Shown piece after piece: positions 7,372 to 15,426 of a DNA stretch of 32,146 bases. The notes below the pieces were generated by a model. It worked only from the letters and a program-made list of their open reading frames with translations. It was not told the DNA's origin and made no database searches. The stretch's first letter is position 1. Each line of letters starts with the position of its first letter. The position numbers and the translations under genes are program-made. The stretch is from Candidatus Uhrbacteria bacterium. GTDB taxonomy: Bacteria > Patescibacteriota > Patescibacteriia > UBA9934 > GWF2-40-263. The stretch spans positions 1 to 32,146 of the forward strand of contig JACRJU010000010.1 of assembly GCA_016219925.1 (NCBI GenBank). Reading direction: 5' to 3'.

Positions 7372-8343
7372 ATGTTTGACATCATTACCATCGGAGGTGC
7401 CACGCGAGACGTCTTTTTGGTTTCCGACAAATTTCTCTCCATTCGATCCAAAAAAATTCCAAGCGGAGTTGGTGAATGTGTGGCGCTTGGGAGCAAAATC
7501 GAAGTGGACCAACTCGTTTTAACGACCGGCGGCGGGGCAACAAACGCGGCCGCGACATTTGCTTCTCTTGGTTTCCATACCGCAACCATGACGCGCATTG
7601 GGGACGACTCGACCGGAAAAGACGTCATCGATGATTTGAGTGCTTTCGGTGTTAGCACCCATTTTGTTCGGATGATAAAAGGCGGACAAACCGGCTATTC
7701 GGTTTTGCTCACCATGAGGGACGGCGAACGAACGATTTTGACGTTTCGTGGAGTCTCTTCACAGTTCGAACAAAAAGATATCCATTGGGGTGGTTGCGAA
7801 CAAACAAAGTGGATCTATCTGACATCGCTTGGAGGGAATCTCGCCTTATCAAAAAAAGTGATCGAAAACGCTCGTCGGTGCAACATTAAGGTGGCATGGA
7901 ATCCTGGAAAAGGAGAATTGAAATCCGGCATGAAATCGTTTTTAGCTCTTCTGCCGATGATCGATATTCTGACTATGAATCTTGAAGAGGCGAAACTGTT
8001 GACGGGGAAAAAACACGTGACTGGAATATTCAAAATGTTACAGAGCGACGGCAAAATTCGTCTCATCACAGATGGCACAAACGGATCGCATGTCTGGCGC
8101 GATGGGTGGATGGCACATGCTGGCACGACCGGAGTAAAAGCCGTGTCGCGCACGGGAGCCGGCGACGCGTTTGGATCTGGATTTGTCGCGGGATTTATTA
8201 AAAGAGAGGATATCAGATACGCGCTCGCCATCGGTACCTTAAATGCAGAGTCTGTCGTGCAACAATTTGGCCCAAAACTCGGTATCTTAAAAAAATGGCC
8301 TGGCACGCTAACGACCAAAAAAATCAAAATTCAAACCTTATGA
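7372..8343 (+). CDS. PfkB/ribokinase-family carbohydrate kinase (second copy)
   Basis: This paralogue of the kinase at 3116 has a near-identical opening (MFDIITIGGATRDVF), a GGGATNAAATFASLG substrate-binding segment and the catalytic motif RTGAGDAFGSGFVAGF near the C-terminus. Length is 323 aa. ATG 7372 is chosen by homology with the paralogue over TTG 7360. Lying directly after aldolase, it could be a fructose-phosphate kinase or a kinase of another sugar; specificity is not visible. Its stop codon overlaps the next gene's start (ATGA). Confidence 0.88.
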   Translation: MFDIITIGGATRDVFLVSDKFLSIRSKKIPSGVGECVALGSKIEVDQLVLTTGGGATNAAATFASLGFHTATMTRIGDDSTGKDVIDDLSAFGVSTHFVRMIKGGQTGYSVLLTMRDGERTILTFRGVSSQFEQKDIHWGGCEQTKWIYLTSLGGNLALSKKVIENARRCNIKVAWNPGKGELKSGMKSFLALLPMIDILTMNLEEAKLLTGKKHVTGIFKMLQSDGKIRLITDGTNGSHVWRDGWMAHAGTTGVKAVSRTGAGDAFGSGFVAGFIKREDIRYALAIGTLNAESVVQQFGPKLGILKKWPGTLTTKKIKIQTL

Positions 8344-9326
8344 GTTATGCTGTCTTCGTCACGCGCGATATCCCAGATCGGGGACTTCAGATGCTTCGCG
8401 CAAACAAAAAAATCAAACTCGACATTTATGAAAAAGACGAACAGATCCCGCGCAAAGAACTGTTGCGACGAGTAAAAGGCGCGGACATCATCCTTTCCAT
8501 TTTAACGGAACGAATGGATAAAGAAGTGTTCGATGTGGCCGGAACTCAACTCAAAATGATCGCCAACTACGCGGTCGGCTTTGATAATGTGGATCTTGCG
8601 GAAGCAAAACGTCGAGGACTTGTGGTCACAAACACTCCTGGAGATCTCATTTCCGAATCGGTCGCCGAGCATACGATCGCGCTCATGTTCGCGCTCGCAC
8701 ACCGGGTCTGCGAAGGCGATCGTTATACGCGCGCAGGAAAATATAAAGCGTGGGGACCAAAACTCCTCCTGGGAACAGACTTCTACGGCAAAACGGTTGG
8801 AATTATCGGAAGTGGCCGAATTGGAGCTGGTGTTGTCAGACGTCTCCATGACGGCTTCAATATGAAAATTGTCTACAATGACGTGAAACGAAATAAAGAG
8901 CTTGAACTGAAAACCGGCGCCAAATACAGAACACTCGAACAACTTCTCAAAGAATCTGACTTTGTATCTGTGCATGTTCCTTTGCTTGCTTCAACGAGAC
9001 ATCTCATTGGCACAAAAGAACTCAAGCTCATGAAAAAAACCGCGTTTCTTATTAACACGGCGCGCGGACCGATCATCGATGAAAAAGCCCTCTTGCAAGC
9101 GCTTGCAAAAAAAGAAATCGCCGGAGCCGGACTTGATGTGTACGAATGCGAGCCCCTTATTGATTGCGATCCAAAGGACAATTTAGACTTACGAAAAATG
9201 GACAATGTCGTTCTCACTCCACACACCGCCTCGGCTATAGAAGCTACACGTCAACAAATGAGCGAAATCGCTGCAAAAAATATCCTCGCGTTCATCGTCG
9301 GCAAAACGCCCCCAAATATTATTTAA
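8340..9326 (+). CDS. D-isomer-specific 2-hydroxyacid dehydrogenase (glyoxylate/hydroxypyruvate reductase-like)
   Basis: This is an NAD(P)-dependent oxidoreductase of the D-2-hydroxyacid dehydrogenase family. It has a catalytic domain at both ends and a central Rossmann domain with GSGRIGAGV (GxGxxG). Catalytic residues are visible: Arg in NTARGPIIDE, Glu in LDVYECEP and His in LTPHTASA. Length is 328 aa. It starts in a 4-nt overlap (ATGA) with the preceding kinase, so it is translationally coupled. The likely reaction is reduction of glyoxylate, hydroxypyruvate or a related keto acid. D-lactate or 3-phosphoglycerate dehydrogenase activity cannot be excluded. Confidence 0.87.
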   Translation: MSYAVFVTRDIPDRGLQMLRANKKIKLDIYEKDEQIPRKELLRRVKGADIILSILTERMDKEVFDVAGTQLKMIANYAVGFDNVDLAEAKRRGLVVTNTPGDLISESVAEHTIALMFALAHRVCEGDRYTRAGKYKAWGPKLLLGTDFYGKTVGIIGSGRIGAGVVRRLHDGFNMKIVYNDVKRNKELELKTGAKYRTLEQLLKESDFVSVHVPLLASTRHLIGTKELKLMKKTAFLINTARGPIIDEKALLQALAKKEIAGAGLDVYECEPLIDCDPKDNLDLRKMDNVVLTPHTASAIEATRQQMSEIAAKNILAFIVGKTPPNII

Positions 9327-9889
9327 TAATAGTGTCCCCCTTTTATTTCCGGAAACTTTCGCTTTTGAAATGTCACAACCATATACCATCCCCACGAAAC
9401 AATTTTGTTATCTTTGCCGATAAAATCAAACCAGATACGTGGAAAAACCGACCGATCTAACCAACGAGTCGGTTCTTTTTCTTGTGGATCACACAAAATA
9501 ATATTTTTATCGGTGACGTTCACCACCACGCTGTAGTGATCTTCATCTTCAGAAAACCAACCGATGATAACAGGCAATTTTTCTTTTTTGACAAAATATT
9601 CGAGTTCTTCAATCGAGCCCTCTTCTTTCACAAAAACAAATCCGTTCAATTCCTTGATCGTCGAGATCATTCCTTCATGTTCGGTTCCCTGTTCCAAAGT
9701 CGCTTAACCCAATTTTGCGAGTTCTTCTTCCGAATATGTTTTTGCAAAATAGGACAAAAGAATTTTAAGCGACGCCGGTCCGCACAGACCGGCTGTCTGC
9801 AGAAAATGTTGGACATGAACGTTATCAGACGGTTCTGTCAACCGCTCAATTGATATCATGGGTTCACTTTTTGGGGCTTCGTCTAACAT
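9323..9889 (-). pseudogene. Peptidase C39-like protein interrupted by an in-frame TAA
   Basis: Read through, this is a papain-fold C39-like protein: Cys in QTAGLCGPASLKILLSYF, His in SEDEDHYSVVVNV and Asp in ILCDPQEKEPTRW, in the order expected for the catalytic triad. The first part ends ...EELAKLG at TAA 9704-9706. The same frame resumes immediately with ATLEQGTEHEGM, the expected continuation, so a single-base change (for example from a Lys or Glu codon) explains the break. The start is uncertain: ATG 9913, 9889 or 9859, the last lying 4 nt after the upstream gene's stop. It is likely coupled to the gene at 10538. Confidence 0.75.
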
Positions 9890-10538
9890 AGTATTTTTCT
9901 CGAATCTGATCATCCGTCAATTTCGACCAAGGGTAATGATCGTCGAGTGGATAAAAGCCTCCGTATGCGCGCCGCATTTCCTTTTCAGCTGCCGTTGCAT
10001 ATTCGTGCGCGATATCATAACTCTTTCCTTTAAACATCATCTTACGTTCAATGGTTTCATGATGGATGGCAAAAGGAATCTCTTTGGGGTGAAGCGCACA
10101 TTCAATCCAAATCTCCCCTTTTGGCACATAACGGTACACTTTTTCATGCCCTCCTTGGGTAAATTCAGGATCAAGGTACTGCCGGACCACCTTTCCGTCA
10201 ACCAAAACGATGCGAGACCCGAGGCGCCAATGAGTTTTGACACGAAAATTTGGAATCGGTCCTTTCTTGCACAGTTTTGCCTTCAAATATTCATGAAAAT
10301 CTGCGGAAGTTTTTATGGTTTTCGGATGCACAATCGCTTCGCTCTTTAAAAAGAAATCCATCTCATCTTTTAATCGGACATCCAGCCACCATTCTCCTTG
10401 AGGGATATAATACTTGGGCGTGTAGTATTTATGGATGGCCGTGGAATGACAATGAAGCGCCGAAAAATCCGGATCCAGTGTTTGCCGAATCTTGAAAGCG
10501 TCAACAAGACGAACCAACGATGGATCAATGCGTGGCAT
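9864..10538 (-). CDS. Hypothetical protein with two homologous half-domains
   Basis: I do not recognise a named family. The 224-aa protein shows an internal duplication. Residues ~12-60 (VDAFKIRQTLDPDF ... YYIPQGEWWLDVRLKDEMDFFLKSEAI) parallel ~114-165 (VDGKVVRQYLDPEF ... YRYVPKGEIWIECALHPKEIPFAIHHETI). The second half ends with HHETIERKMMFKGKSYDIAHEYA, whose HHExxER spacing hints at a metal-binding helix. The first half has lost those residues. An AAGGAGG sequence lies only 2 nt before ATG 10538, unusually close. It precedes the C39-like gene in the same direction, which may make a small operon. Confidence 0.7.
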   Translation of the reverse strand: MPRIDPSLVRLVDAFKIRQTLDPDFSALHCHSTAIHKYYTPKYYIPQGEWWLDVRLKDEMDFFLKSEAIVHPKTIKTSADFHEYLKAKLCKKGPIPNFRVKTHWRLGSRIVLVDGKVVRQYLDPEFTQGGHEKVYRYVPKGEIWIECALHPKEIPFAIHHETIERKMMFKGKSYDIAHEYATAAEKEMRRAYGGFYPLDDHYPWSKLTDDQIREKYYVRRSPKK

Positions 10539-10578
10539 ATCCTCCTTTTGATTGATTCATTGTAAACAAATTCTCAAC

Positions 10579-10599
10579 AAAAAAACACCCATGAGGTGT
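10579..10599 (-). terminator. Intrinsic terminator after tRNA-Ala
   Basis: On the minus strand, ACACC-TCATG-GGTGT is followed by seven Ts, directly behind the encoded CCA end. Confidence 0.6.
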
Positions 10600-10675
10600 G
10601 GTGGACCTGAAGGGGCTCGAACCCTTGACCTTCTGCTTGCAAAGCAGACGCTCTAGCCAACTGAGCTACAGGCCC
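10599..10675 (-). tRNA. tRNA-Ala (anticodon UGC), CCA encoded
   Basis: The acceptor stem GGGCCTG/CAGGTCC, a D-arm TAGCTCAGTTGGCTAGA, an anticodon stem TCTGC/GCAGA around loop TTTGCAA, and a T-arm GGGTTCGAGCCCC are all present. The 3' CCA is encoded (10599-10601). Confidence 0.95.
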
Positions 10676-10770
10676 AAAATCAGAAGAAGAACGCTGCGGA
10701 TCTTAACAATCCATACCCCTCTTGTCAATTTCACTCACGACGATAGCCGAGGTATCATATCGGAACAAAT

Positions 10771-12090
10771 ATGCAACGAATCATTCTCTTGTCGATCTTT
10801 CTCTCCACCGCCATTTTTCCGCAAATCGCTCTTGCTTCTCATGGTCAAACGAATCCTCTTATTGTCGATCTCAAGAAAGATGTCCAGATTCAAACTCCTT
10901 CAGGAATGGGAGTCTCTGTTGCGGTTGCCGATCTTGGTGAAGACGGCGTGCCGGAGCTCATTGTCGCAAACGGTCTGGGTCAAGAACCTCGAGTCCGTGT
11001 GCTTCGACAAGACGGAACGGAAATTGGCAGTTTCCTTGCCTATGCTCCGACGCTTGGCGTGGGCATTCACGTGGTGACGTGCGATTTAAACGGCGATGGT
11101 AAACCAGAAATCATCACAGCGCCCGAACGTGGCGGCGGACCGCAGGTACGCGTGTTTGATCACCTCGGCAAAACCATCGGGGTTGGCACATTTGTCTATG
11201 ACCAAACGTTTCGCGGTGGAGTAAATCTGGTTTGCGGAGATGTGCTCGGTGATGCACGCGATGAATTGATCACTCTGCCTGAAGCCGGAGGAGGCCCTCA
11301 TGTGCGCGTGTGGAATCTGGAAAAAGAATCGCTTGCTCTCACGACCGAATTTTTTGCTTTCGACGCTACAGATCGTCACGGACTTACGGGAACCATCTTT
11401 GATCATCAGCTCATCGTCTCGCAACAGCATACGCACACCCCGATCATACGAACATTTTCTCTTACACAATCTTCGACGAAACGCATGGATGAACAATCTT
11501 TTTCTGTTGAAGCAACAGGAATCTCGTCCATGGTTATCCACAACCATCATCTGCTTGCCTCAACAACATCAAACGCAACCCTTGTTGATCTGACGGCGCA
11601 TACAACAAAAAAAATTTCGGATACGATTGCAAGCGTTGTGCTTGTCTCTGCTGACCTGAACACGGACGGCGAACCGGAATTGATTCAAGCGCAAGCGCGA
11701 CCTTCTTTCGATAATCAAGATAAGACACGTATTCTTGTCGATCTTTCTCAACAACGTTTATACGCTTACACGGATGGAATTTTAGAAAATAGTTTTCTTA
11801 TTTCTAGCGGAAAAAACAATGCAACACCAATCGGAAATCATTCAATTTTAGCCAAAATTCCTAAAGTCAGGTATCGATGGGTCTACGGACCCGGTGATCC
11901 GCGCAACTATGATCTCGGTTTAGTCCCCTACAATCTTAGATTCAAAGAACATCTCTACATCCACTATGCCTACTGGCACAATAATTTTGGCCATCCCATG
12001 TCGCGCGGTTGCGTGAACGTCTCTTTGACAAACATAAAGTGGCTCTACGATTGGGCGACGCCCGGAATGGCTGTTGATATTGTGAAGTAA
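10771..12090 (+). CDS. Secreted FG-GAP repeat protein with C-terminal L,D-transpeptidase (YkuD) domain
   Basis: The 439-aa exported protein has a signal peptide with cleavage near FPQIALA-S. Residues ~35-190 carry FG-GAP/VCBS-type beta-propeller repeats with Ca-binding-like DLNGDGKPEIITA and related DLGEDGVPELIVA segments. Residues ~310-439 form an L,D-transpeptidase domain, beginning ILVDLSQQRLYAY and containing HPMSRGCVNVS with catalytic Cys ~414 and His in IHYAYWH. Such enzymes make 3-3 peptidoglycan crosslinks or attach proteins to the wall. The propeller may bind surface ligands. It stands alone between tRNA-Ala (opposite strand) and a histone-like gene. Confidence 0.88.
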   Translation: MQRIILLSIFLSTAIFPQIALASHGQTNPLIVDLKKDVQIQTPSGMGVSVAVADLGEDGVPELIVANGLGQEPRVRVLRQDGTEIGSFLAYAPTLGVGIHVVTCDLNGDGKPEIITAPERGGGPQVRVFDHLGKTIGVGTFVYDQTFRGGVNLVCGDVLGDARDELITLPEAGGGPHVRVWNLEKESLALTTEFFAFDATDRHGLTGTIFDHQLIVSQQHTHTPIIRTFSLTQSSTKRMDEQSFSVEATGISSMVIHNHHLLASTTSNATLVDLTAHTTKKISDTIASVVLVSADLNTDGEPELIQAQARPSFDNQDKTRILVDLSQQRLYAYTDGILENSFLISSGKNNATPIGNHSILAKIPKVRYRWVYGPGDPRNYDLGLVPYNLRFKEHLYIHYAYWHNNFGHPMSRGCVNVSLTNIKWLYDWATPGMAVDIVK

Positions 12091-12151
12091 CTGGTTTACA
12101 CAAAAAACTTTTTCCCGCATGCTGTGTTCAACTTTTTTTTCTACTTTTCTC

Positions 12152-12179
12152 TTGTGACTTTTTTGTAATGCGCTATACT
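12152..12179 (+). promoter_or_regulatory. Promoter of the histone-like gene
   Basis: TTGTGA (12152-12157) and TATACT (12174-12179) are separated by 16 bp. Start is predicted near 12186, giving a leader of about 140 nt. Confidence 0.65.
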
Positions 12180-12185
12180 ATTTAC

Positions 12186-12324
12186 ATCGTTGAGCATCGC
12201 GCCATGCAAACGATGACGAATCTGCAATCATTTGCAGTGCTCGATCGAGCACATTAAGTAACTAAGGAATGTAAGGAGGACTTTTTAAAACTTTCATTCC
12301 ATCCCTAAGGAGGTGACTCACCAT
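12186..12324 (+). promoter_or_regulatory. Structured 5' leader with repeated SD sequences
   Basis: The leader holds a CTGCAA/TTGCAG hairpin (12222-12237), a 16-nt perfect palindrome GTGCTCGATCGAGCAC (12237-12252) and a GGAATG/CATTCC stem enclosing a TAAGGAGGAC sequence. A second, perfect AAGGAGGTGA lies before the start codon. The first SD-like site has no start codon behind it. This arrangement suggests translational control or RNA stability control of an abundant protein. Confidence 0.45.
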
Positions 12325-12456
12325 ATGCCAGCAAAGAAAAAAGCCAAGAAGCCAGCAAAGCGCAAGGCCGCTCCAAAGAAGCATAAGGCCAAGAAGCCAG
12401 CAAAGCGCAAGGCCGCTCCAAAGAAGCGTCGCAAGGCTGCAAAGAAACACAAATAA
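12325..12456 (+). CDS. Small histone H1-like DNA-binding protein
   Basis: This 43-aa, extremely basic protein starts MPAKKKAKKPAKRKAAPKK and consists of Lys, Ala, Pro, Arg and His almost exclusively. It is built from a 15-residue unit (AKKPAKRKAAPKK plus two) repeated twice in tandem with nearly identical DNA. Such Lys/Ala/Pro-rich tails resemble eukaryotic H1 and chlamydial Hc1/Hc2 proteins, so nucleoid binding is the likely role (inference). A strong SD (AAGGAGGTGA), a good promoter and a strong terminator indicate high expression. It was identified by direct translation because of its short length. Confidence 0.8.
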   Translation: MPAKKKAKKPAKRKAAPKKHKAKKPAKRKAAPKKRRKAAKKHK

Positions 12457-12470
12457 GATTTGAGAAAATA

Positions 12471-12504
12471 AAAATCTCCCGACGGCGCGATCGGGAGATT
12501 TTTT
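12471..12504. terminator. Bidirectional terminator
   Basis: AAAATCTCCCGA pairs with TCGGGAGATTTT around an 8-nt loop, with T-runs on both strands. It lies between the convergent histone-like and endonuclease Q genes. Confidence 0.85.
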
Positions 12505-12505
12505 G

Positions 12506-13813
12506 TTACAACAGATTTGCTTGTTTGGGTTTAGGCGCTCCGTGTTCGCCAAAAATTTTTACCTGACCATAAAGACCATCGTAGCCGGGCTTGATCGTAA
12601 GATGACCCGTCCGCATGCGATCAATGGCTTCAGCAAGAAGCGGATCAGAAGCCCAACGGCGGATATCTTCTAAAGGGGTGTCGAGCAAGAGAGTAAATTC
12701 GTTTGCGTGGTGATCGGTCAGACGGAAGTACTCTTCTTGAACACGCTTCGATGTGGTTGAAGCAACGCCGAACACTTCGGCGATAATTTCTGCAAGGGGA
12801 ACAATGGAACGAAATGGAATGTGTCCCTTTGCAGACGAGTGAGGACGATCAGCCAGCGCCTCAACCCGATGATGCACTCCCAGCGTCAGTGGTCGTTTAC
12901 AGTGCGGACAACGATAATCGATCTTTTTGCTTTCTGAAGGAGCACACGAAAACTGGCAGGCGGCGCACCCATCAAAATGATATTTGCCTTCTTGTGGATA
13001 GAACTCAATTGTATACAAAAACTTCGACGCATCTTTCTCTTTCAACACACGAACAAAGTCATCAAACGTCGGCGGCTCATCAAATGAAAAAACATTTGCC
13101 TCGCGACCCAGATTGCGCGGAGAATGGGCGTCCGAATTTGAAATCATGACAACCGAATCCAAAGCCGAGAGCTTCCAGTTCATTGCCGGATCAGAAGAAA
13201 GCCCTGTCTCAATCGCATAAATGTAAGGAGTCATGGAACCAAAACACTCCTCAATCGAATCAAATCCGGATTTGCTTCCAAAAATGGCGTACCAAGGTGT
13301 CCACGCATGAGCTGGGACCACGATCATTTTTTCATCGATCTCTTTAAGCCGCACATAAAGTTCCTCGGAATCAATCCCCAAAATCGGACGACCATCGGCC
13401 TTGAGATTGAATCCACGCGCTTGCATCATCGCGATCACCTTCTCGCATGTCTCGATTGAGGGAGAAAAAATAAGATTATGAACTCGTCTCGTTTTGTCGC
13501 CTTTTTTATATATTTGCGAGACTTCTTGAACCAACATGAATTCCGTTTCTTTCCCCTCGACTCGCTTCGCTCGCTCGGGGGATAACATTGTACTGCCTGA
13601 GCCTGTCGAAGGCCGTAGTCGAAAAATTCCTTGTCTTTCTTCGACTAAACATTCTTTGATGTGTTTAAACCACTCGGGATGTGTCCAGTCACCGGTTGTA
13701 ACCACATCAATCCCCTTACGCACACACCACGGGGCAATCGTCGGCAAAACAAGATCTTTTGAACAGGCGCGCGCATACTTGGAATGGATGTGCCAATCAA
13801 CAATGGTGCGCAT
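12506..13813 (-). CDS. Endonuclease Q-like PHP-domain DNA repair nuclease
   Basis: EndoQ cuts DNA 5' of deaminated bases (uracil, hypoxanthine) and abasic sites. The 435-aa protein opens with a PHP metal site (VDWHIHSKYARACS, H8xH10), and has TTGDWTHPEWF, VVPAHAWTPW, ETGLSSDPAMNW and SNSDAHSPRNLGREAN, all typical of this family. These are followed by a Cys cluster (CAACQFSC ... CPHC, ~283-305) forming the zinc finger. Residues ~67-88 (LRPSTGSG...SPERAKRVEG) are an insertion encoded by REP-like repeats and are not part of the family. ATG 13813 is chosen because it begins the conserved sequence. It lies 11 nt after the P-loop kinase gene and also has its own -10 box. Confidence 0.85.
   Translation of the reverse strand: MRTIVDWHIHSKYARACSKDLVLPTIAPWCVRKGIDVVTTGDWTHPEWFKHIKECLVEERQGIFRLRPSTGSGSTMLSPERAKRVEGKETEFMLVQEVSQIYKKGDKTRRVHNLIFSPSIETCEKVIAMMQARGFNLKADGRPILGIDSEELYVRLKEIDEKMIVVPAHAWTPWYAIFGSKSGFDSIEECFGSMTPYIYAIETGLSSDPAMNWKLSALDSVVMISNSDAHSPRNLGREANVFSFDEPPTFDDFVRVLKEKDASKFLYTIEFYPQEGKYHFDGCAACQFSCAPSESKKIDYRCPHCKRPLTLGVHHRVEALADRPHSSAKGHIPFRSIVPLAEIIAEVFGVASTTSKRVQEEYFRLTDHHANEFTLLLDTPLEDIRRWASDPLLAEAIDRMRTGHLTIKPGYDGLYGQVKIFGEHGAPKPKQANLL
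13553..13613. repeat. Two REP-like palindromic inserts in the EndoQ gene
   Basis: One element (13553-13581) has CCCCTCGA/TCGGGG ends. The other (13595-13613) is GCCTGAGCCTGTCGAAGGC. In the coding frame they give the tell-tale peptides SPERAKRVEG and PSTGSG. Confidence 0.75.
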
Positions 13814-13821
13814 ATAAAATG

Positions 13822-13827
13822 ATTCTA
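13822..13827 (-). promoter_or_regulatory. -10 box for EndoQ (leaderless)
   Basis: TAGAAT on the minus strand ends 8 nt before the ATG at 13813, again predicting transcription starting at the initiation codon. It overlaps the stop of the upstream kinase gene. Confidence 0.4.
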
Positions 13828-14370
13828 ACCGACAAAACGACAAATTTCTTCTTGATCGACAGCGTCGAAATCCGTTGTATCGACAACAAGAGTTTCCCCC
13901 TTGAGCGGAAGTGGATCGAATCGATGTTGAAAATATTTTTGATCAAATTCCTCCATGACGTGATCAACCTGATCATTATGTCCAGGATGGCGTTCGGTCT
14001 GCGCGCGGCGGATAAAACGTTCGCGTGCTACCACAGGATCCGCGGTGAGCCAAATCTGATAAAGTTCTGCGCCAAAAGTTTGAGCCGCCTCATGAATCCA
14101 ATCAGCATCACCGGGCCAAAGAAACGTGGCCTCGGCAATCACATCGTTGTGATGCTCCAAATGCAATTCGATCAATTGACGAAACGCTTGCCAAGCAATG
14201 TGACCGATGCGCTTGGACCACGCGCGATCACGGTTCCCTCCCACATCAAACAAATGCTCTTTAAGTACATCCATAGACACACAGGTGATCTGTGTCTTGT
14301 TTGAAAGAGCGGCGGCGATCGTTGTTTTCCCGGTTGCAAGAGATCCTCCAACAATAATCAGCTTAGACAT
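13825..14370 (-). CDS. P-loop kinase/ATPase (AAA_33, zeta-toxin-like fold)
   Basis: The 181-aa protein starts MSKLIIVGGSLATGKTTIAAAL, a clear Walker A motif (GGSLATGKTT). It has IAEATFLWPGDADWI (Walker-B-like strand) and an Arg-rich lid WLTADPVVARERFIRRAQTERHPGH. Relatives include gluconate kinase-, chloramphenicol phosphotransferase- and zeta-toxin-like proteins, so it probably phosphorylates a small molecule; the substrate is unknown. ATG 14370 overlaps the end of the upstream nucleotidyltransferase gene by 8 nt, indicating translational coupling. Confidence 0.75.
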   Translation of the reverse strand: MSKLIIVGGSLATGKTTIAAALSNKTQITCVSMDVLKEHLFDVGGNRDRAWSKRIGHIAWQAFRQLIELHLEHHNDVIAEATFLWPGDADWIHEAAQTFGAELYQIWLTADPVVARERFIRRAQTERHPGHNDQVDHVMEEFDQKYFQHRFDPLPLKGETLVVDTTDFDAVDQEEICRFVG

Positions 14371-15115
14371 AACGCTTCTCAAAAAGTTTTTCCGCGATCT
14401 CTTTATCTTCCGGCGTATTAATTCCAATGACTTCCTCCGGGGCAATATCAATAGAGGAAAGTTTTTCTCCTTGCTCGACCGCCATTTGGACGAGATCCGT
14501 AAGATAGTATTCTTTTTGCGCATTGTCGTCCTTGAGACGCGAAATATTTTTCCAAAGCCAGGAAGCTTCGAAACAAAACAGTGCGGGATTTATCTCACGA
14601 ACGGCTCTTTCTTCGTCTATGGCATCCTTGAACTCTCGAATACCGCTGATGTGCCCATTGTCACCCCGCAAGATGCGCCCCCAGTGCCAAAAAGTTTGAT
14701 ACCACCCTTCAAATGAAGGAACCGTGGTCGTCATCATGGTGATGACATTTTCACGCTCCTCATGCTTTTTGGCTAAAGCTTGAATGGATGCTGTTGAAAT
14801 AAATGGATGATCTCCATACAACACAACGACCGCATCAGTCTTTCCGACCTGCTCTTGAGAAACCATTACAGCATGTCCTGTTCCTAACTGTTGTTCTTGA
14901 ACAACATAACGGCATGATCCACCAAATGTCTCGCAAAGTTTGATCCTTTCAGGACCGATAACCACAACGGGTTCCTCTCCAAGACCACTTCCAATAACGG
15001 ATTCATAAAGATACTGCAAAATAGGCCGTCCTCCGACGAGCGTAAGTGTTTTAGGGAGATCCGAGCGCATGCGCTTCCCTTTCCCAGCGGCAAGGATAAC
15101 AAATGTGAATGTCAT
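14363..15115 (-). CDS. Sugar nucleotidyltransferase (GlmU N-terminal domain-like)
   Basis: The nucleotidyltransferase (Rossmann-like) starts MTFTFVILAAGKGKRM, the GxGxRM nucleotide-binding loop, followed by LPKTLTLVGGRPIL. It has QLGTGHAVM and LYGDHPFIS (metal-binding Asp), then INPALFCFEA and QKEYYLTDLV, as in UDP-GlcNAc pyrophosphorylase. It ends at 250 aa after VIGINTPEDKEIAE, so the left-handed beta-helix acetyltransferase domain of bifunctional GlmU is absent. It likely makes UDP-N-acetylglucosamine or a related sugar nucleotide for wall or glycan synthesis. Another UTP-sugar specificity is possible. Confidence 0.82.
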   Translation of the reverse strand: MTFTFVILAAGKGKRMRSDLPKTLTLVGGRPILQYLYESVIGSGLGEEPVVVIGPERIKLCETFGGSCRYVVQEQQLGTGHAVMVSQEQVGKTDAVVVLYGDHPFISTASIQALAKKHEERENVITMMTTTVPSFEGWYQTFWHWGRILRGDNGHISGIREFKDAIDEERAVREINPALFCFEASWLWKNISRLKDDNAQKEYYLTDLVQMAVEQGEKLSSIDIAPEEVIGINTPEDKEIAEKLFEKRYV

Positions 15116-15141
15116 AAAAGCGTCTGCATGATAACAAGCGC

Positions 15142-15270
15142 CTATATTTTGACAAGGTCGAACACTAAAACAACAAAAGTCAAAAGAATCCCCGTCAGCA
15201 CTCCCACACAAAAAAGGAGGGCTCTCCTAAACAATCGACACAGGGGACATTCTTCATTCTGATCTTTCAT
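15142..15270 (-). CDS. Small CxxC single-pass membrane protein
   Basis: A 42-aa ORF starts MKDQNEECPLCRLFRRALLF and continues into a ~20-residue hydrophobic helix. GGAGG lies 3 nt upstream of ATG. The CPLC pair may bind metal with another subunit. It ends 26 nt before the nucleotidyltransferase gene and is likely co-transcribed with it. Function unknown. Confidence 0.55.
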   Translation of the reverse strand: MKDQNEECPLCRLFRRALLFCVGVLTGILLTFVVLVFDLVKI

Positions 15271-15315
15271 AGACCTCCACCGTATCAAATGTTTGGGAAC
15301 AAAAAAAGTTCTCTG

Positions 15316-15426
15316 TCCTGGCGCCTACCTACTCTCGCGCAATCGCACTACCATCGGCCCGAGGGGGCTTAACGACTGTGTTCGGGATGGGAACAGGTGT
15401 GACCCCCCAAGGAAATGGCACCAAGA
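15316..15426 (-). rRNA. 5S ribosomal RNA
   Basis: The minus strand shows the 5S core (CCCATCCCGAACACAG, then CGATGGTAGTGCGA and GCGAGAGTAGGTAGGCGCCAGGA). A perfect inverted repeat (GTTCTCTGTC at 15308-15317 and its complement at 15425-15434) clamps the ends, a processing stem. It follows the 23S gene by ~80 nt. Confidence 0.93.

Noticed and set aside
9323-9913. TAA reassigned as a sense codon
   Set aside because: Other genes in the window use TAA and TGA as ordinary stops (for example TGA in the ATGA overlap at 8340 and at 2092), so recoding is unlikely; nonsense mutation or error is simpler.
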